The notes under the pieces: model-generated
What the model saw: only the letters and a program-made list of their open reading frames with translations
What the model was told of the DNA's origin: nothing
Database searches by the model: none
Translations under genes and position numbers: made by a program
DNA from: Caloranaerobacter sp050286925
GTDB taxonomy: Bacteria > Bacillota > Clostridia > Tissierellales > Thermohalobacteraceae
Assembly (NCBI RefSeq): GCF_050286925.1
Contig: NZ_JBFWFX010000009.1
Coordinates: forward strand, 26,115-90,114
Length of the DNA: 64,000 nucleotides
Direction: 5' to 3'
Shown here: positions 1 to 9,166 of the stretch, one piece after another
Numbering within the stretch: the first letter of the stretch is position 1
Layout of the letters: each line of letters opens with the position of its first letter

Positions 1-702
1 TTTCAAACCAGCTTTTATAGCTCTTTCTATTCCACTTTTTACATTTCCAACATCATCTGGAGTATGAGCATCACTATTAATTGCAAACTTTACATTTTCT
101 TTCATAGCAATTTTTATGTATTCTAAATTAAGATAACCATGACTAGCATTTATTTCTAATGCTGTACCTCTCTTTGCTGCTGCTTTAGCAAGTTCTCTAG
201 TATCTATACTAACCTTTGCTCCTGGATGAGTTATTATATCAATATTATAGTTATTAATAGCTTTTATAACAGCCATTGTATTCATATATCTAGCTTTTTC
301 AGCTACAGATGAAATAAATTTGCCTGTATAATTTATAATATAAAAATTGTATGCATCTTTTATAGTCTTAGGTCTTGCTCCAAAATGGAAACCAACTAGC
401 AATATATCCAACATGTCTATTATTTTATCATCTACATCAATTTCTCCGTTATAGCTTATTATATTTGCTTCAACACCTAAAAGAATTTTTATATCTTTAT
501 ATTCTTCGTTTAACTTATCTATTTCTTCTCTCATTTTTTTTAAATTTTCTCTTTTAACACCAAATCCCATATGATTAGGACCATGATCGCATATAGCTAT
601 CTCCCTAAGTCCTTTTTTTCTAGCAATCTCTACATTTTCTCTAATAGTACCCTTTCCATGACTATACTTAGTATGTGTATGATAATCAGCAAAAATCTTC
701 AT
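1..702 (-). CDS. PHP-domain phosphoesterase (3' part beyond window)
   Basis: Open at the left edge; 234 codons are visible from the ATG at 702, which follows a strong GGAGGGA site. The start reads MKIFADYHTHTKYSHGKG: His8, His10 and His15 are the first PHP metal ligands, Asp39-His40 (CDHGP) the next, and HPG and NSDAH motifs come later. PHP proteins of this YcdX/histidinol-phosphatase-like group are metal-dependent phosphoesterases; the substrate cannot be named. It begins 12 bp after the murB stop, so it is probably cotranscribed with murB. The protein at 4240-4989 is a paralogue. In many Clostridia murB and a PHP gene precede rapZ-yvcK-whiA, so those may lie to the left (inference). Confidence 0.85.
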   Translation of the reverse strand, partial: MKIFADYHTHTKYSHGKGTIRENVEIARKKGLREIAICDHGPNHMGFGVKRENLKKMREEIDKLNEEYKDIKILLGVEANIISYNGEIDVDDKIIDMLDILLVGFHFGARPKTIKDAYNFYIINYTGKFISSVAEKARYMNTMAVIKAINNYNIDIITHPGAKVSIDTRELAKAAAKRGTALEINASHGYLNLEYIKIAMKENVKFAINSDAHTPDDVGNVKSGIERAIKAGLK

Positions 703-714
703 AAGTTCCCTCCA

Positions 715-1629
715 TTATTCTTCTCCAATTATCTTAACCTCTGTTTTAAGTTCAACGCCAAATTTATCTCTAACTGTTTTCTGAATAACTTTAATCAGAT
801 TTAGAACATCATTACAAGTAGCATTGCCTAAATTCACAACAAAACCACAATGTTTTTCAGAAACTTGTGCATCTCCGAATCTCAAACCTCTTAGACCAGC
901 ATCTTCTATTAATTTCCCAGCATAATATCCTTCTGGTCTTTTAAATGTACTTCCAGCACTTGGAAGATTTAAAGGTTGTTTAGATGTCCTTTTTTGTGTA
1001 AGTTCATCCATATAGTTCTTTATATCTTCATAATTACCCTTCTTAAGTTCCATTTCAACTTCTATAACTATTAATCCTCTTTCATCTATAATACTACTTC
1101 TATAGCCAAACTTCATCTGTTCATTTGTAAACTCTATAATTTCACCCTTTTCATCAATACATCTTACTAAAGTTACAACATCTTTCATTTCTCCACCATA
1201 AGCTCCTGCATTCATAGTTATAGCGCCACCTAATGAACCAGGTATACCACTTGCAAACTCCAATCCAGTCAAAGAATGTTTTAATGCAATCTTAGATAAT
1301 TTAGATAGTAAAATACCTGATTGTGCTATAATCTTATTACCTTCAACTCTAACATCACTTAGATTTTCTGAAATTTTAATTACTACTCCTCTTATACCTT
1401 TATCACTTACAAGTAGATTTGAACCGTTACCCATTATAAAGTAGTCTACATCTAATTCTTTGCATAAAGCTACAGCTTGAGAAATTTGCTCAACCTCTTT
1501 AGGTATAAACAAAATATCTGCAGGGCCTCCTATCTTAAATGAAATATGATTTTTCATGGGTTCATCTATTAAAAATTCATCTTCTGAAAATCTTTCTTTA
1601 AAAATCTCTACAATCTTTTTTTTATTCAA
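715..1629 (-). CDS. murB: UDP-N-acetylenolpyruvoylglucosamine reductase
   Basis: MurB reduces UDP-GlcNAc-enolpyruvate to UDP-MurNAc with NADPH and FAD, in cytoplasmic peptidoglycan precursor synthesis. FAD-binding motifs GNGSNLLV (about residue 67) and GSLGGAITMNAGAYGGE (about 131-147) are present. SAGSTFKRP carries the proton-donor serine and the C-terminal MurB fold ends with LKTEVKIIGEE. Length (about 304 aa) fits the Gram-positive MurB class. Start choice: a GTG at 1638 is possible in frame, but TAGGAG ends on that very G. The TTG at 1629 lies 8 nt behind TAGGAG and is the better start. Confidence 0.95.
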   Translation of the reverse strand: MNKKKIVEIFKERFSEDEFLIDEPMKNHISFKIGGPADILFIPKEVEQISQAVALCKELDVDYFIMGNGSNLLVSDKGIRGVVIKISENLSDVRVEGNKIIAQSGILLSKLSKIALKHSLTGLEFASGIPGSLGGAITMNAGAYGGEMKDVVTLVRCIDEKGEIIEFTNEQMKFGYRSSIIDERGLIVIEVEMELKKGNYEDIKNYMDELTQKRTSKQPLNLPSAGSTFKRPEGYYAGKLIEDAGLRGLRFGDAQVSEKHCGFVVNLGNATCNDVLNLIKVIQKTVRDKFGVELKTEVKIIGEE

Positions 1630-1734
1630 AAAAACCACTCCTACATATAAAATTCTATATTTTTTTAAGTTTATACACTATATACTAAAATTATATCCAA
1701 ATTACCGACAATTAAGTTCTACTTACTAAAAACA

Positions 1735-1761
1735 GGCTATTCGTCGTTCGATATTCGCTTT
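1735..1761. repeat. Dispersed GGCTATTCG repeat, copy 1
   Basis: GGCTATTCGTCGTTCGATAT and the bases after it match GGCTATTCGCAGTTCGCTAT at 35605. Both lie in intergenic DNA rich in TTCG/CGAA words. The 207-bp gap from 1630 to 1836 holds nothing else I can name. On the minus strand the flank reads AGCTTGTTGACAAAG, a 15-mer also found on the plus strand at about 18818, beside another repeat. Confidence 0.5.
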
Positions 1762-1836
1762 GTCAACAAGCTCATATATACTAAAGTATATCCTTTTTAT
1801 CTTTAATAAACAACTATTGTAGATCTAAAAAATATA

Positions 1837-3177
1837 TTAATTCTCATTCATATACAATTTCTGTATTTGCTCTTTTGCATCATTTAGTGCTTCTTTACTA
1901 CTTTTTTCACCAATTAACACCAATCTAATTTGACTTTGAAGAATTTTATCAATTTCTTTCCATTTTTCATGTCGAGGAATTATTTTAGTATACGACAATG
2001 AATTTTCTATTCTCCTAATTTTACTATCGTACATATATAAATTTTTTATCCCTGATTTTACAGGAAATACTCCTAAGTCCTCTAACTCTTTTTGATATTT
2101 CTCTTGAGTAATATATTTTAAGAACTTTACACACATCTTAAGTTTCGCTTCATTTTCCTGTTTAAATATACCATATGCACTTATGCTGTTGTTAAGTGAT
2201 ACAGGCAATTTCATATCTCCTATAGGATAATTTGCTACAGTAAATTCAAAACCTTCTCCTTTATTCCTAAGATTTTCTAGAACCTTTAAAGCCCAAGTAC
2301 CAGTTGGATATACCGCTACGTTTTTCTTTTTGTAAAACATTTCCCATGCTTCATTTTCATTCAATATTCCAAAATTTTCAGGAGTCACTTTATATTTATA
2401 TTTTAAATCAACCAATTTGTTTAAACCTTTAAGTGCCTTATCTCCATAAAAAACATACTCACCACTATTTTCATCAATTATATCAGCACCATCACTTAGT
2501 ATAATCCCCCATACATTATAATAATTTGGCTTAATAAAAGAAGTAAATCCGTAATGGTCTATCTTGCCATCATTATCTGAATCCCATGTTAGCATCTTCA
2601 TTTTTTCAACAAATTCCTCATATGTCCAATTGCCATCAATCGGTGGTTCGACTCCTCGCTCCATGAAAAGGTCTAAATTTAGATACATAACATAAGTCGT
2701 CATCATAAAAGGTACTCCCCACATTTTACCGTTATAGGTAACAGCTCTCAAAGCTTGATATTTGAATTTGTTTTTTTCTTCTTTAGTAAAATAACTATCC
2801 AAAGGCTCTAATATATCTTCTCTCATATAATTAAAATCAGTTGCTATTGGAGCAATATCTGGATACCTGCCTGTTTTTATAGCTTCCTCTAATTCAATAG
2901 GTCCTTTTTTCCAATCAATAGGTTTAAGTTCTATATAAACACCAGGGTTTTCTCTTTCGAACTTTTTAATTTTATCTAGTATCCAACCATATCTACTACC
3001 AGTTTTAACATTTAATCTTGGAAAATCCCAAAGAGTTATTACTCCCCTCCATGTCTCATCTTTTTCTATTCTTTTTTCATTTATTTGTTTTCTATAATTA
3101 GCAATTAGTAAAGGGCTGGACAATATCAATAAAACTACTATGATTTGCAGAAACGCTTGTATAAGCTTCTTTTTCAT
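1837..3177 (-). CDS. Extracellular solute-binding protein, family 1 (sugar type)
   Basis: About 446 aa, starting MKKKLIQAFLQ at the ATG 3177 behind AGGGGG; an in-frame extension upstream has no ribosome site. One hydrophobic N-terminal segment (residues 6-26) has no lipobox cysteine, so it is a membrane anchor or an uncleaved signal. The body has the family 1 pattern: FERENPGVYIELKP, YPDIAPI, GKMWGVPF, and NSISAYGIFKQ near the C-terminus. DSDNDGKIDHYGF is an EF-hand-like calcium loop. Such proteins deliver oligosaccharides to ABC importers, but no permease is adjacent. The lone MsmX/UgpC-type ATPase at 34332 could serve it (inference). Confidence 0.85.
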   Translation of the reverse strand: MKKKLIQAFLQIIVVLLILSSPLLIANYRKQINEKRIEKDETWRGVITLWDFPRLNVKTGSRYGWILDKIKKFERENPGVYIELKPIDWKKGPIELEEAIKTGRYPDIAPIATDFNYMREDILEPLDSYFTKEEKNKFKYQALRAVTYNGKMWGVPFMMTTYVMYLNLDLFMERGVEPPIDGNWTYEEFVEKMKMLTWDSDNDGKIDHYGFTSFIKPNYYNVWGIILSDGADIIDENSGEYVFYGDKALKGLNKLVDLKYKYKVTPENFGILNENEAWEMFYKKKNVAVYPTGTWALKVLENLRNKGEGFEFTVANYPIGDMKLPVSLNNSISAYGIFKQENEAKLKMCVKFLKYITQEKYQKELEDLGVFPVKSGIKNLYMYDSKIRRIENSLSYTKIIPRHEKWKEIDKILQSQIRLVLIGEKSSKEALNDAKEQIQKLYMNEN

Positions 3178-3248
3178 ACTATTGCACCCCCTAACTATAA
3201 ATATTCTTAGGGAGTGCTTAATATGTTTTAACTTCAAATACAAAATAT

Positions 3249-3263
3249 GCGGCCAAAGGCCGC
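3249..3263 (-). terminator. Hairpin after the glucokinase gene
   Basis: GCGGCC-AAA-GGCCGC, a perfect 6-bp GC stem 13 nt past the ROK stop on the minus strand, followed by a weak TATTTTG tail. Probably a terminator or partial terminator separating glcK from the solute-binding-protein gene. Confidence 0.6.
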
Positions 3264-3275
3264 TAAACTTATATT

Positions 3276-4226
3276 TTATTTATATTCACTTAATAATGCT
3301 GCACCAATAATGCCTGCATCATTACCTAATTCAGCTAAAAATATTTCTGCGTGTTTTACTTCCTTATATAAAATATATTTAGAAACCTCTCTTTTTACTC
3401 TCTCTAATAGAAAATCTCCTGCTTTTGAAACTCCTCCACCTATTGCTATCACATCAGGGTCTAAAATATTTATTAAATTAGATATACCTATTCCTAAATA
3501 TCTAACCATTCTATCAACTACCTTATTAGCCAATAGGTCTCCTTCTTTAGCACTATCAAATATTATTTTGCTGTTTAACTTCATCAAATCATTATTAACT
3601 TTTTTCAATAAAGTTGTTTCATATTGCCCTTCTTCTATTAATTTCTTAGCATATTTTATTATAGCAGTAGCTGAAGAAAAAGTTTCAAGACAACCATTAT
3701 TTCCACAATTACAGTCGTAAAAATTTTCTCCTACAATCATATGACCTATTTCTGACCCAATTCCATGTACTCCACTATATACTTTGCCATCTAATATTAT
3801 TCCACCACCAACACCTGTTCCTAGTGTTATGAAAATAGAGTTTTTGTATCCTTTAGTAACACCCTTGATACTTTCTGCTATACCTGCTACAGTTGCATCA
3901 TTTTCTATATAAATTGGAAGCTCGAATTCTTTCTTTAAATTTTCGCCAAGAGGTACATTTGTCCATCCTAAATTTGTACAATATATGACTTTGTTGCCTT
4001 CTGGATCTGCTACCCCTGGTATGCCTATTCCTATAGATTTTACTCTATTACCCTTATCCTCTGCGATATTTATCAAACTTTTTATTAAGTCAATAATATC
4101 CTTTTCTATTTCTGAATATCCTCTTTGTGCTTTAGTATCAATCTGCTTTTTGTATACAATATTCCCTTCATCATCTACTAAACCTATCTTTATTGCAGTT
4201 CCGCCAATATCTACTCCTATGTACAT
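3276..4226 (-). CDS. glcK: ROK-family glucokinase
   Basis: 316 aa. Phosphorylates glucose with ATP in the cytoplasm. The N-terminal phosphate loop is GVDIGGTAIKIG; the catalytic Asp110 is in EndAT context; GTGVGGG (136-142) binds sugar and ATP. The ROK zinc site is His162 plus Cys172, Cys174 and Cys179 in DCNCGNNGCLE. IGGGVSKAG follows near the end. The ATG at 4226 has an AGGGGGAG site. It lies 13 bp after the PHP gene and downstream of hprK, so it is probably cotranscribed in a carbon-metabolism group. Glucose specificity is family inference; another hexose or N-acetylhexosamine is possible. Confidence 0.9.
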   Translation of the reverse strand: MYIGVDIGGTAIKIGLVDDEGNIVYKKQIDTKAQRGYSEIEKDIIDLIKSLINIAEDKGNRVKSIGIGIPGVADPEGNKVIYCTNLGWTNVPLGENLKKEFELPIYIENDATVAGIAESIKGVTKGYKNSIFITLGTGVGGGIILDGKVYSGVHGIGSEIGHMIVGENFYDCNCGNNGCLETFSSATAIIKYAKKLIEEGQYETTLLKKVNNDLMKLNSKIIFDSAKEGDLLANKVVDRMVRYLGIGISNLINILDPDVIAIGGGVSKAGDFLLERVKREVSKYILYKEVKHAEIFLAELGNDAGIIGAALLSEYK

Positions 4227-4239
4227 TTTATCTCCCCCT

Positions 4240-4989
4240 CTACATTTCTGGTTTGATATAGCTTTCCATAAATCTTTTCTTGCCTCTTGCTTTAAGAAAG
4301 TTTTTAAACTTTTCTACAGAAACATTTATAATAAGCTCTTCAGGCATATCAATCATTTCAAATATTTCAATTACTTTTTCAAATCTTCCTACATCAAAAG
4401 CAATATGCGAATCGCTACCAATTACAACTTTTACACCATACTCCTTACACAACTTTGCTATTTTAATACAGTTATCTCTACTTCCCTTTCTGCTTTGACT
4501 AAATGAACTGTTATTTATTTCTATAAGTTTTCCAGTTTCTCTTGCTTTTAAAACCATTTTTTCATAATCAAGTGGGAAAACTGGATTACCTGGATGAACA
4601 ATTATATCTACATATTTATTTTCCATAGCTTTTATTATTGCATTTGTATTTTGCTCAACATTACCAGGTTCGATACACGGTTCATGTAGCCCAGCTAAAA
4701 CCAAATCTAATTTACTTAAATACTCTTCAGGAACATCAAGATTTCCATCAAAATCTATAATATTTGCCTCAACACCTTTAAGAATTTCTACACCATAAAT
4801 TTTTTCAGGTATAACTCTTTGATTACCAATATGAAATAAATGAGGTCCTCCAGGCATACTAGGACCATGGTCAGTTATTCCTACTAATCTTAAACCTTTA
4901 TTATTAGCTTCTCTAGCTATTTCCATAACTGTGCTATATGCATGACCACTTGCAACAGTATGACAATGAGTATCTATAAGATACTTCAT
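4240..4989 (-). CDS. PHP-domain phosphatase (YcdX-like)
   Basis: 249 aa. Metal-ligand motifs in order: DTHCHT (His at about 7 and 9), GITDHGPSMPGG, GVEANI, HPGNPVFP, and GSDSHIAFDVG near the C-terminus. This is the YcdX/DUF family of trinuclear-metal phosphatases; the substrate is unknown. A GTG at 4998 is only 2 nt from the GAGAGG site, so the ATG at 4989 is preferred. It sits between hprK and glcK in one run. It resembles the edge-truncated PHP gene at 1-702, so the window holds two paralogues of this family. Confidence 0.85.
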   Translation of the reverse strand: MKYLIDTHCHTVASGHAYSTVMEIAREANNKGLRLVGITDHGPSMPGGPHLFHIGNQRVIPEKIYGVEILKGVEANIIDFDGNLDVPEEYLSKLDLVLAGLHEPCIEPGNVEQNTNAIIKAMENKYVDIIVHPGNPVFPLDYEKMVLKARETGKLIEINNSSFSQSRKGSRDNCIKIAKLCKEYGVKVVIGSDSHIAFDVGRFEKVIEIFEMIDMPEELIINVSVEKFKNFLKARGKKRFMESYIKPEM

Positions 4990-5034
4990 CTTTATCACAT
5001 CCTCTCTTCACTTGCTTATAATATATTTTAGTAA

Positions 5035-5961
5035 TTAATTTTTATCATGTTCATGAAGAGATAAAATCCTCTTATCTAATTCTTCAGCTGCGTTATAACC
5101 CATACTTTTCTGTCTATGGTTTCTAGCTGCCACTTCAACAATCATGGCTAAATTTCTACCTGGTCTAACTGGAATAGTTATTTTAGGTACCTTTGTATCT
5201 AATATAACTGTATATTCTTCATCTAATCCTATTCTGTCATATTCCTTTTTGTCGTCCCAGTATTCCAGTTCAACTACCAAATCAATAACTTTGGAATTTC
5301 TTATAGCACCTACACCATATAACCTCTTAATGTCTAATATTCCAATACCTCTTATTTCTAGAAAATGTTTAATTAATTCAGGCGCCTTACCTCTTAAAAT
5401 ATTTTCTTCTACTTTTCTTATTTCAACAGCATCATCAGCAACAAGCCTATGTCCTCTCTTAATAAGCTCTAATGCTGTTTCACTCTTACCAACACCACTT
5501 TTCCCTGTAATTAATATACCTATACCATATACTTCTACTAATACACCATGCATAGTTATTTGAGGTGCTAACATATCATCCAAATAATTTACAAGTCTAC
5601 TTGTAAACTTCGTAGTTGTCAGTTTTGTTCTTAAAACAGTTCTCCCAAACTCCTTCGCCCATTTTATCATTTCAGGAAAAACTTCTAAGTTTCTAGTAAT
5701 TATTATAGCTGGTATTGGATATTCTAATAATCTTTTAAGTCTTTCATCTCTCGTTTTCTCATCTAATGAAGTTAAGTAACTCCATTCAACATTTCCAATT
5801 AACTGAATTCTCTCATATGCAAAGTGATTATAAAAGCCTGTAAGTTGAAGTCCTGGTCTATTTAAGTCGCTTTTAGTAATTTCTATATCTGGATTTTCAG
5901 GTTTATAAATTACTTCTAGATTCATATCTTTTATTAAATTATCTATAGGTATAGACTTCAT
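5035..5961 (-). CDS. hprK: HPr(Ser) kinase/phosphorylase
   Basis: 308 aa. Phosphorylates and dephosphorylates Ser46 of HPr, the switch for CcpA-dependent carbon catabolite control in Gram-positives. An N-terminal HprK domain is followed by the P-loop GKSGVGKS (153-160) and RLVADDAVE. The family signature LEIRGIGILDIKRLYGVG lies at about 202, and RPGRNLAMIVEVAARNHR near the C-terminus. ATG 5961 has AGGAGG. The PHP gene follows 45 bp downstream, consistent with an operon hprK-PHP-glcK. Confidence 0.96.
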   Translation of the reverse strand: MKSIPIDNLIKDMNLEVIYKPENPDIEITKSDLNRPGLQLTGFYNHFAYERIQLIGNVEWSYLTSLDEKTRDERLKRLLEYPIPAIIITRNLEVFPEMIKWAKEFGRTVLRTKLTTTKFTSRLVNYLDDMLAPQITMHGVLVEVYGIGILITGKSGVGKSETALELIKRGHRLVADDAVEIRKVEENILRGKAPELIKHFLEIRGIGILDIKRLYGVGAIRNSKVIDLVVELEYWDDKKEYDRIGLDEEYTVILDTKVPKITIPVRPGRNLAMIVEVAARNHRQKSMGYNAAEELDKRILSLHEHDKN

Positions 5962-6036
5962 ACTAACCTCCTATTAAATATGAATTAATTTTGACCATAT
6001 GGGGCAAATATTATCCCATTCGACTTAAAAATATAA

Positions 6037-6228
6037 CTAAAAATCTTTTGATGGCATAATCAATGCAGCTATGATATAGGCTATCACTCCACCAATTCCC
6101 CTGCTAAATATAGTCAGCAAAACCCATGCTAATCTAACTATTGTTGAATCTATTTCAAAATACTCTGCTATTCCGCCACAAACTCCTGCTAACTTTTTGT
6201 CGGTTGAAGACAGAAATAATTTTTTCAC
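6037..6228 (-). CDS. PspC-domain membrane protein
   Basis: 63 aa. Contains the PspC core KKLAGVCGGIAEYFEIDSTI followed by one membrane segment (IVRLAWVLLTIF... AYIIAALIMP). PspC domains belong to phage-shock/envelope-stress systems, but stand-alone short PspC proteins are common in Firmicutes and their role is unclear. A TTG at 6231 is in frame, but the GTG at 6228 is better placed (7 nt) behind the GGGGG site. Lies 75 bp upstream of hprK and could share its transcript. Confidence 0.85.
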   Translation of the reverse strand: MKKLFLSSTDKKLAGVCGGIAEYFEIDSTIVRLAWVLLTIFSRGIGGVIAYIIAALIMPSKDF

Positions 6229-6298
6229 CAAAAAACCCCCTTTTTAGTACATATTATATACTTTTACAACAGCTAAGTAAATAATAATACTGATTATT

Positions 6299-6335
6299 TA
6301 AAAACAAACTAACAGCCAACAACTTACAGCTGTTA
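6299..6335 (-). terminator. Terminator of uvrC
   Basis: On the minus strand TAACAGC (6335-6329) pairs with GCTGTTA (6316-6310), followed by GTTTGTTTTT. It lies about 75 nt past the uvrC stop. Confidence 0.65.
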
Positions 6336-6355
6336 CATACTATAGGCAAATTTAA

Positions 6356-6408
6356 TTTTTTTAAAAACTATGAAAATAAGAAAATAAAAGCGAATGATTG
6401 AAAGAAGT
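6356..6408. repeat. Half copy of the palindromic repeat at 18853
   Basis: ATGAAAATaagaaaatAAAAGCGAATGATTGAAAGAA closely matches the left arm of the 196-bp palindrome at 18853 (ATGAAAATGAAAGCGAATGCTTGAAAGAA). No matching right arm is nearby, so this is a partial copy. It lies directly after the uvrC stop. Confidence 0.5.
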
Positions 6409-6409
6409 A

Positions 6410-8275
6410 TTAATCTTTAGCCTTTCTAAAATAATTATATACTGCTTCGGCTACCTTTTTATTCATTCCTTCTACCGATTTTAACTCTTCTATAGAAGCA
6501 TTTTTAATTTTTTCTATTGAACCGAACGACTTAAGTAAAGCTTTTTTTCTTTTTTCACCTATACCCTTTATAGAATCTAACTGAGATTTGAAAAGTTTTT
6601 TATTTCTTAAGCTTCTGTGATAACTAATTGCAAATCTATGAGCTTCATCTTGTATTCTTGTAATAAGCTTAAAACAATTAGAATCTTTTGGTATGTCTAT
6701 CTCTTTATTTTCATATATTATTCCCCTAGTTCTATGAAAATCATCTTTAACCAAACCACATACTGGAATATTTAAATTAAATTGCTTAATAACTTTTTTT
6801 GCTGCATTAACCTGACCTTTTCCTCCATCAACCATTATTAAATCAGGAAATATGGAAAAATTCCCTAGATCCACTTTATTATCTTTTATAAATTCTCTTT
6901 CATTTATTCCTCTTTCAAATCTTCTATAAATTATCTCTTCCATGCTTCCATAATCATTAGGCCCTGATACTGACTTTATTTTAAATCTTCTGTAATCACT
7001 TTTTCTAGGCTGACCTTCTTGAAAAACTACCATTGAACCTACAGATTCTACTCCTTGAATATTAGAAATATCAAAAGCTTCAATTCTTTCTGGTATTTTA
7101 TCTAGCCCTAATAAATTAGCCAATTCATCAAGAGCAGCTCTACCAAGCTGAATTTTTCTTTTGATTTTTTCACTTTGGTTTTCTAATGTTTCCATAGCAT
7201 TTTTTCTTACCATTTCCATTAGTAAATTTTTTTCTCCTCTAACTGGTACCTTTATTTGAACTTTAGAACCTCTTTTTTGACTTAACCATCTACTTATCAA
7301 CTCTTCATCTTGTATCTTAACTTCTATCAAAATCTCTTTAGGAATAAAAGATGAATTCATATAAAACTGTTTTACAAACGAACTCAATATTTCACTTCGC
7401 GTTATTCCAGATGTATCTGTTAAAATAAAGTGCTCTCTACCTACTAATTTCCCTCCACGCACAAAAAATACTTGTATGCATACATCTTCTATTCCTCTAG
7501 CCATTCCTATAATATCTTGGTCAATTAAAGTAGAAGAAACTATCTTCTGTTTCTCTAATATATGTTTTATCGAATTCAATTGATCTCTATATTTTGCTGC
7601 ATTTTCAAAATCTAGCTGTTTAGCTGCATTTTTCATTTTTTCTTCTATCAAATGTATTAACTTATCTTCTTTGCCTCCAAGAAATAATAAAACTTCATGT
7701 ATCATTTCCATATATTCCTCTTCATTTACATTACCTTGACAAGGGCCTAAACACTTACCTATAAAATAATTTAGACAAGGTCGCTCTTTCTTTTTGATAT
7801 TATCTAAATTCTTTCTACAATTTCTTAAAGGATATATATTCCTAATAATTTCAAGCGTATCATTTACAGCAGATGTGCTAGTATATGGTCCGAAATACTT
7901 AGCCTTATCTTTTTCTATTTTTCTAACCTTAATAACTCTAGGATATTTCTCATTAGTTGTGACCTTTATATACGGATATTGTTTATCATCCCTTAAAAGT
8001 ATATTATATTTGGGTTTATGTTTTTTTATGAGATTACATTCTAAAATAAGAGCCTCTAATTCATTATCAGTTATTATATATTCAAATTCAGCAATATTAC
8101 TTACCATTGCTTTAACTTTTGCTGTCTTAGAACTTGAAGCCTGAAAATACTGTCTAACTCTCTTTTTAAGATTAACAGCCTTTCCAACATATATAATCTG
8201 TCCATTTTCATCTTTCATTAGATATACACCTGGTTTATCTGGAAGTTTTTTTAATTCTTCATCTATATTAAACAT
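6410..8275 (-). CDS. uvrC: Excinuclease ABC subunit C
   Basis: 621 aa. Makes the 3' and 5' incisions in nucleotide excision repair. Domains: GIY-YIG nuclease (PGVYLMKDENGQIIYVGKA, residues about 14-92), Cys cluster CRKNLDNIKKKERPCLNYFIGKCLGPC, UVR motif (LDFENAAKYRDQL) that contacts UvrB, RNase H-like nuclease (FDISNIQG... MVDGGKGQ), and a C-terminal helix-hairpin-helix pair (LKSFGSIEKI, EELKSVEGM). The ATG at 8275 has AAAGGAG 8 nt upstream; a longer in-frame start has none. Encoded 11 kb from uvrAB, as is usual in this group. Confidence 0.97.
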   Translation of the reverse strand: MFNIDEELKKLPDKPGVYLMKDENGQIIYVGKAVNLKKRVRQYFQASSSKTAKVKAMVSNIAEFEYIITDNELEALILECNLIKKHKPKYNILLRDDKQYPYIKVTTNEKYPRVIKVRKIEKDKAKYFGPYTSTSAVNDTLEIIRNIYPLRNCRKNLDNIKKKERPCLNYFIGKCLGPCQGNVNEEEYMEMIHEVLLFLGGKEDKLIHLIEEKMKNAAKQLDFENAAKYRDQLNSIKHILEKQKIVSSTLIDQDIIGMARGIEDVCIQVFFVRGGKLVGREHFILTDTSGITRSEILSSFVKQFYMNSSFIPKEILIEVKIQDEELISRWLSQKRGSKVQIKVPVRGEKNLLMEMVRKNAMETLENQSEKIKRKIQLGRAALDELANLLGLDKIPERIEAFDISNIQGVESVGSMVVFQEGQPRKSDYRRFKIKSVSGPNDYGSMEEIIYRRFERGINEREFIKDNKVDLGNFSIFPDLIMVDGGKGQVNAAKKVIKQFNLNIPVCGLVKDDFHRTRGIIYENKEIDIPKDSNCFKLITRIQDEAHRFAISYHRSLRNKKLFKSQLDSIKGIGEKRKKALLKSFGSIEKIKNASIEELKSVEGMNKKVAEAVYNYFRKAKD

Positions 8276-8444
8276 AATTAAATCTCCTTTCAAACGACTT
8301 ACAACTACCAACATTTTATAATCTCATGTCCATATTATATCCCAATCATAATATACCACAATTGCGGTTATTTTGAAATTTATATATAATTAATACAGTA
8401 GAATTTACAGCTACATCTAAAAATACACAAAGGAGGAAAATTTT

Positions 8445-9134
8445 ATGTCAAATGCAAAAAAAACTGCAAACTTTATAATGGCTTTCTTTTCGACTATAAT
8501 GTTTATATCAATCGTTTCCAGAATAGTTATGCCATATATCTCTAATTTAAGTGAAAACATGGTAAATAATGTAGTATTCCCGATTTTGCTTACAATAGCG
8601 TTGCTATTTTTCGGTTCATTCCAAGGTTTACTAAGATATTCATATAATAAAAGAATATTAAAAAACAATGCAGTCCTTTTATCTGTTAATATAGACAATT
8701 TTAATTTAAATGAAAGACTTTGGTATTATCTCTTGGTAGCATTAATATACTTTGTACCAATATTCAGAAATCCAATATCCAGTAAAATGATTATAATAAG
8801 AGTCGTTTTATTTATAATAACTTTAGCGCTTATAGAAGTCTTATTAAGACTATCTAATAAAACAATTAAAATTTATTTCCTTAAAAATGGAATTTTAATA
8901 ACAGGGTTTGATATAAGAATAGGTTTACCAATTGTTTACGGAACTCAAATACACAATGATTCTGGATATTATAGCTATAATGACATAGAAAATTATTTTA
9001 TCTTCCCAGATTATATAGACCTTTATTTAATACTTAAACAAGGTAAATTAACTTTTAAATCTAATAGTGAACTTGCAAGACAAGTCTCTGGTATTTTAAA
9101 ACAGAATAAAATAGAAATGAAAAAATTTACTTAA
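8445..9134 (+). CDS. Hypothetical membrane protein
   Basis: 229 aa, not recognised. Four hydrophobic segments (about residues 8-31, 45-65, 90-107, 115-135) are followed by a soluble beta-rich C-terminal half (KIYFLKNGILITGFDIRIG...) that could be a PH-like or bPH fold. ATG 8445 has AAAGGAGG. One of only three plus-strand genes called with good confidence in this window, divergent from uvrC, with a bidirectional terminator behind it. Confidence 0.75.
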   Translation: MSNAKKTANFIMAFFSTIMFISIVSRIVMPYISNLSENMVNNVVFPILLTIALLFFGSFQGLLRYSYNKRILKNNAVLLSVNIDNFNLNERLWYYLLVALIYFVPIFRNPISSKMIIIRVVLFIITLALIEVLLRLSNKTIKIYFLKNGILITGFDIRIGLPIVYGTQIHNDSGYYSYNDIENYFIFPDYIDLYLILKQGKLTFKSNSELARQVSGILKQNKIEMKKFT

Positions 9135-9162
9135 AAATGCTGAGGCTATCCCTCAGCATTTT
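9134..9162. terminator. Bidirectional terminator
   Basis: AAAATGCTGAGG (9134-9145) pairs perfectly with CCTCAGCATTTT (9151-9162), loop CTATC. The flanking A and T runs allow termination of both the plus gene at 8445 and the convergent Nudix gene. Confidence 0.9.
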
Positions 9163-9166
9163 GCTT

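Noticed and set aside
2560..2610. EF-hand-like loop in the binding protein as evidence of a dockerin
   Set aside because: A single calcium loop is common in family 1 binding proteins; no duplicated dockerin repeat.
3985..4506. Long plus-strand frame over glcK and the PHP gene
   Set aside because: Spans two real genes on the other strand and has no start signals.
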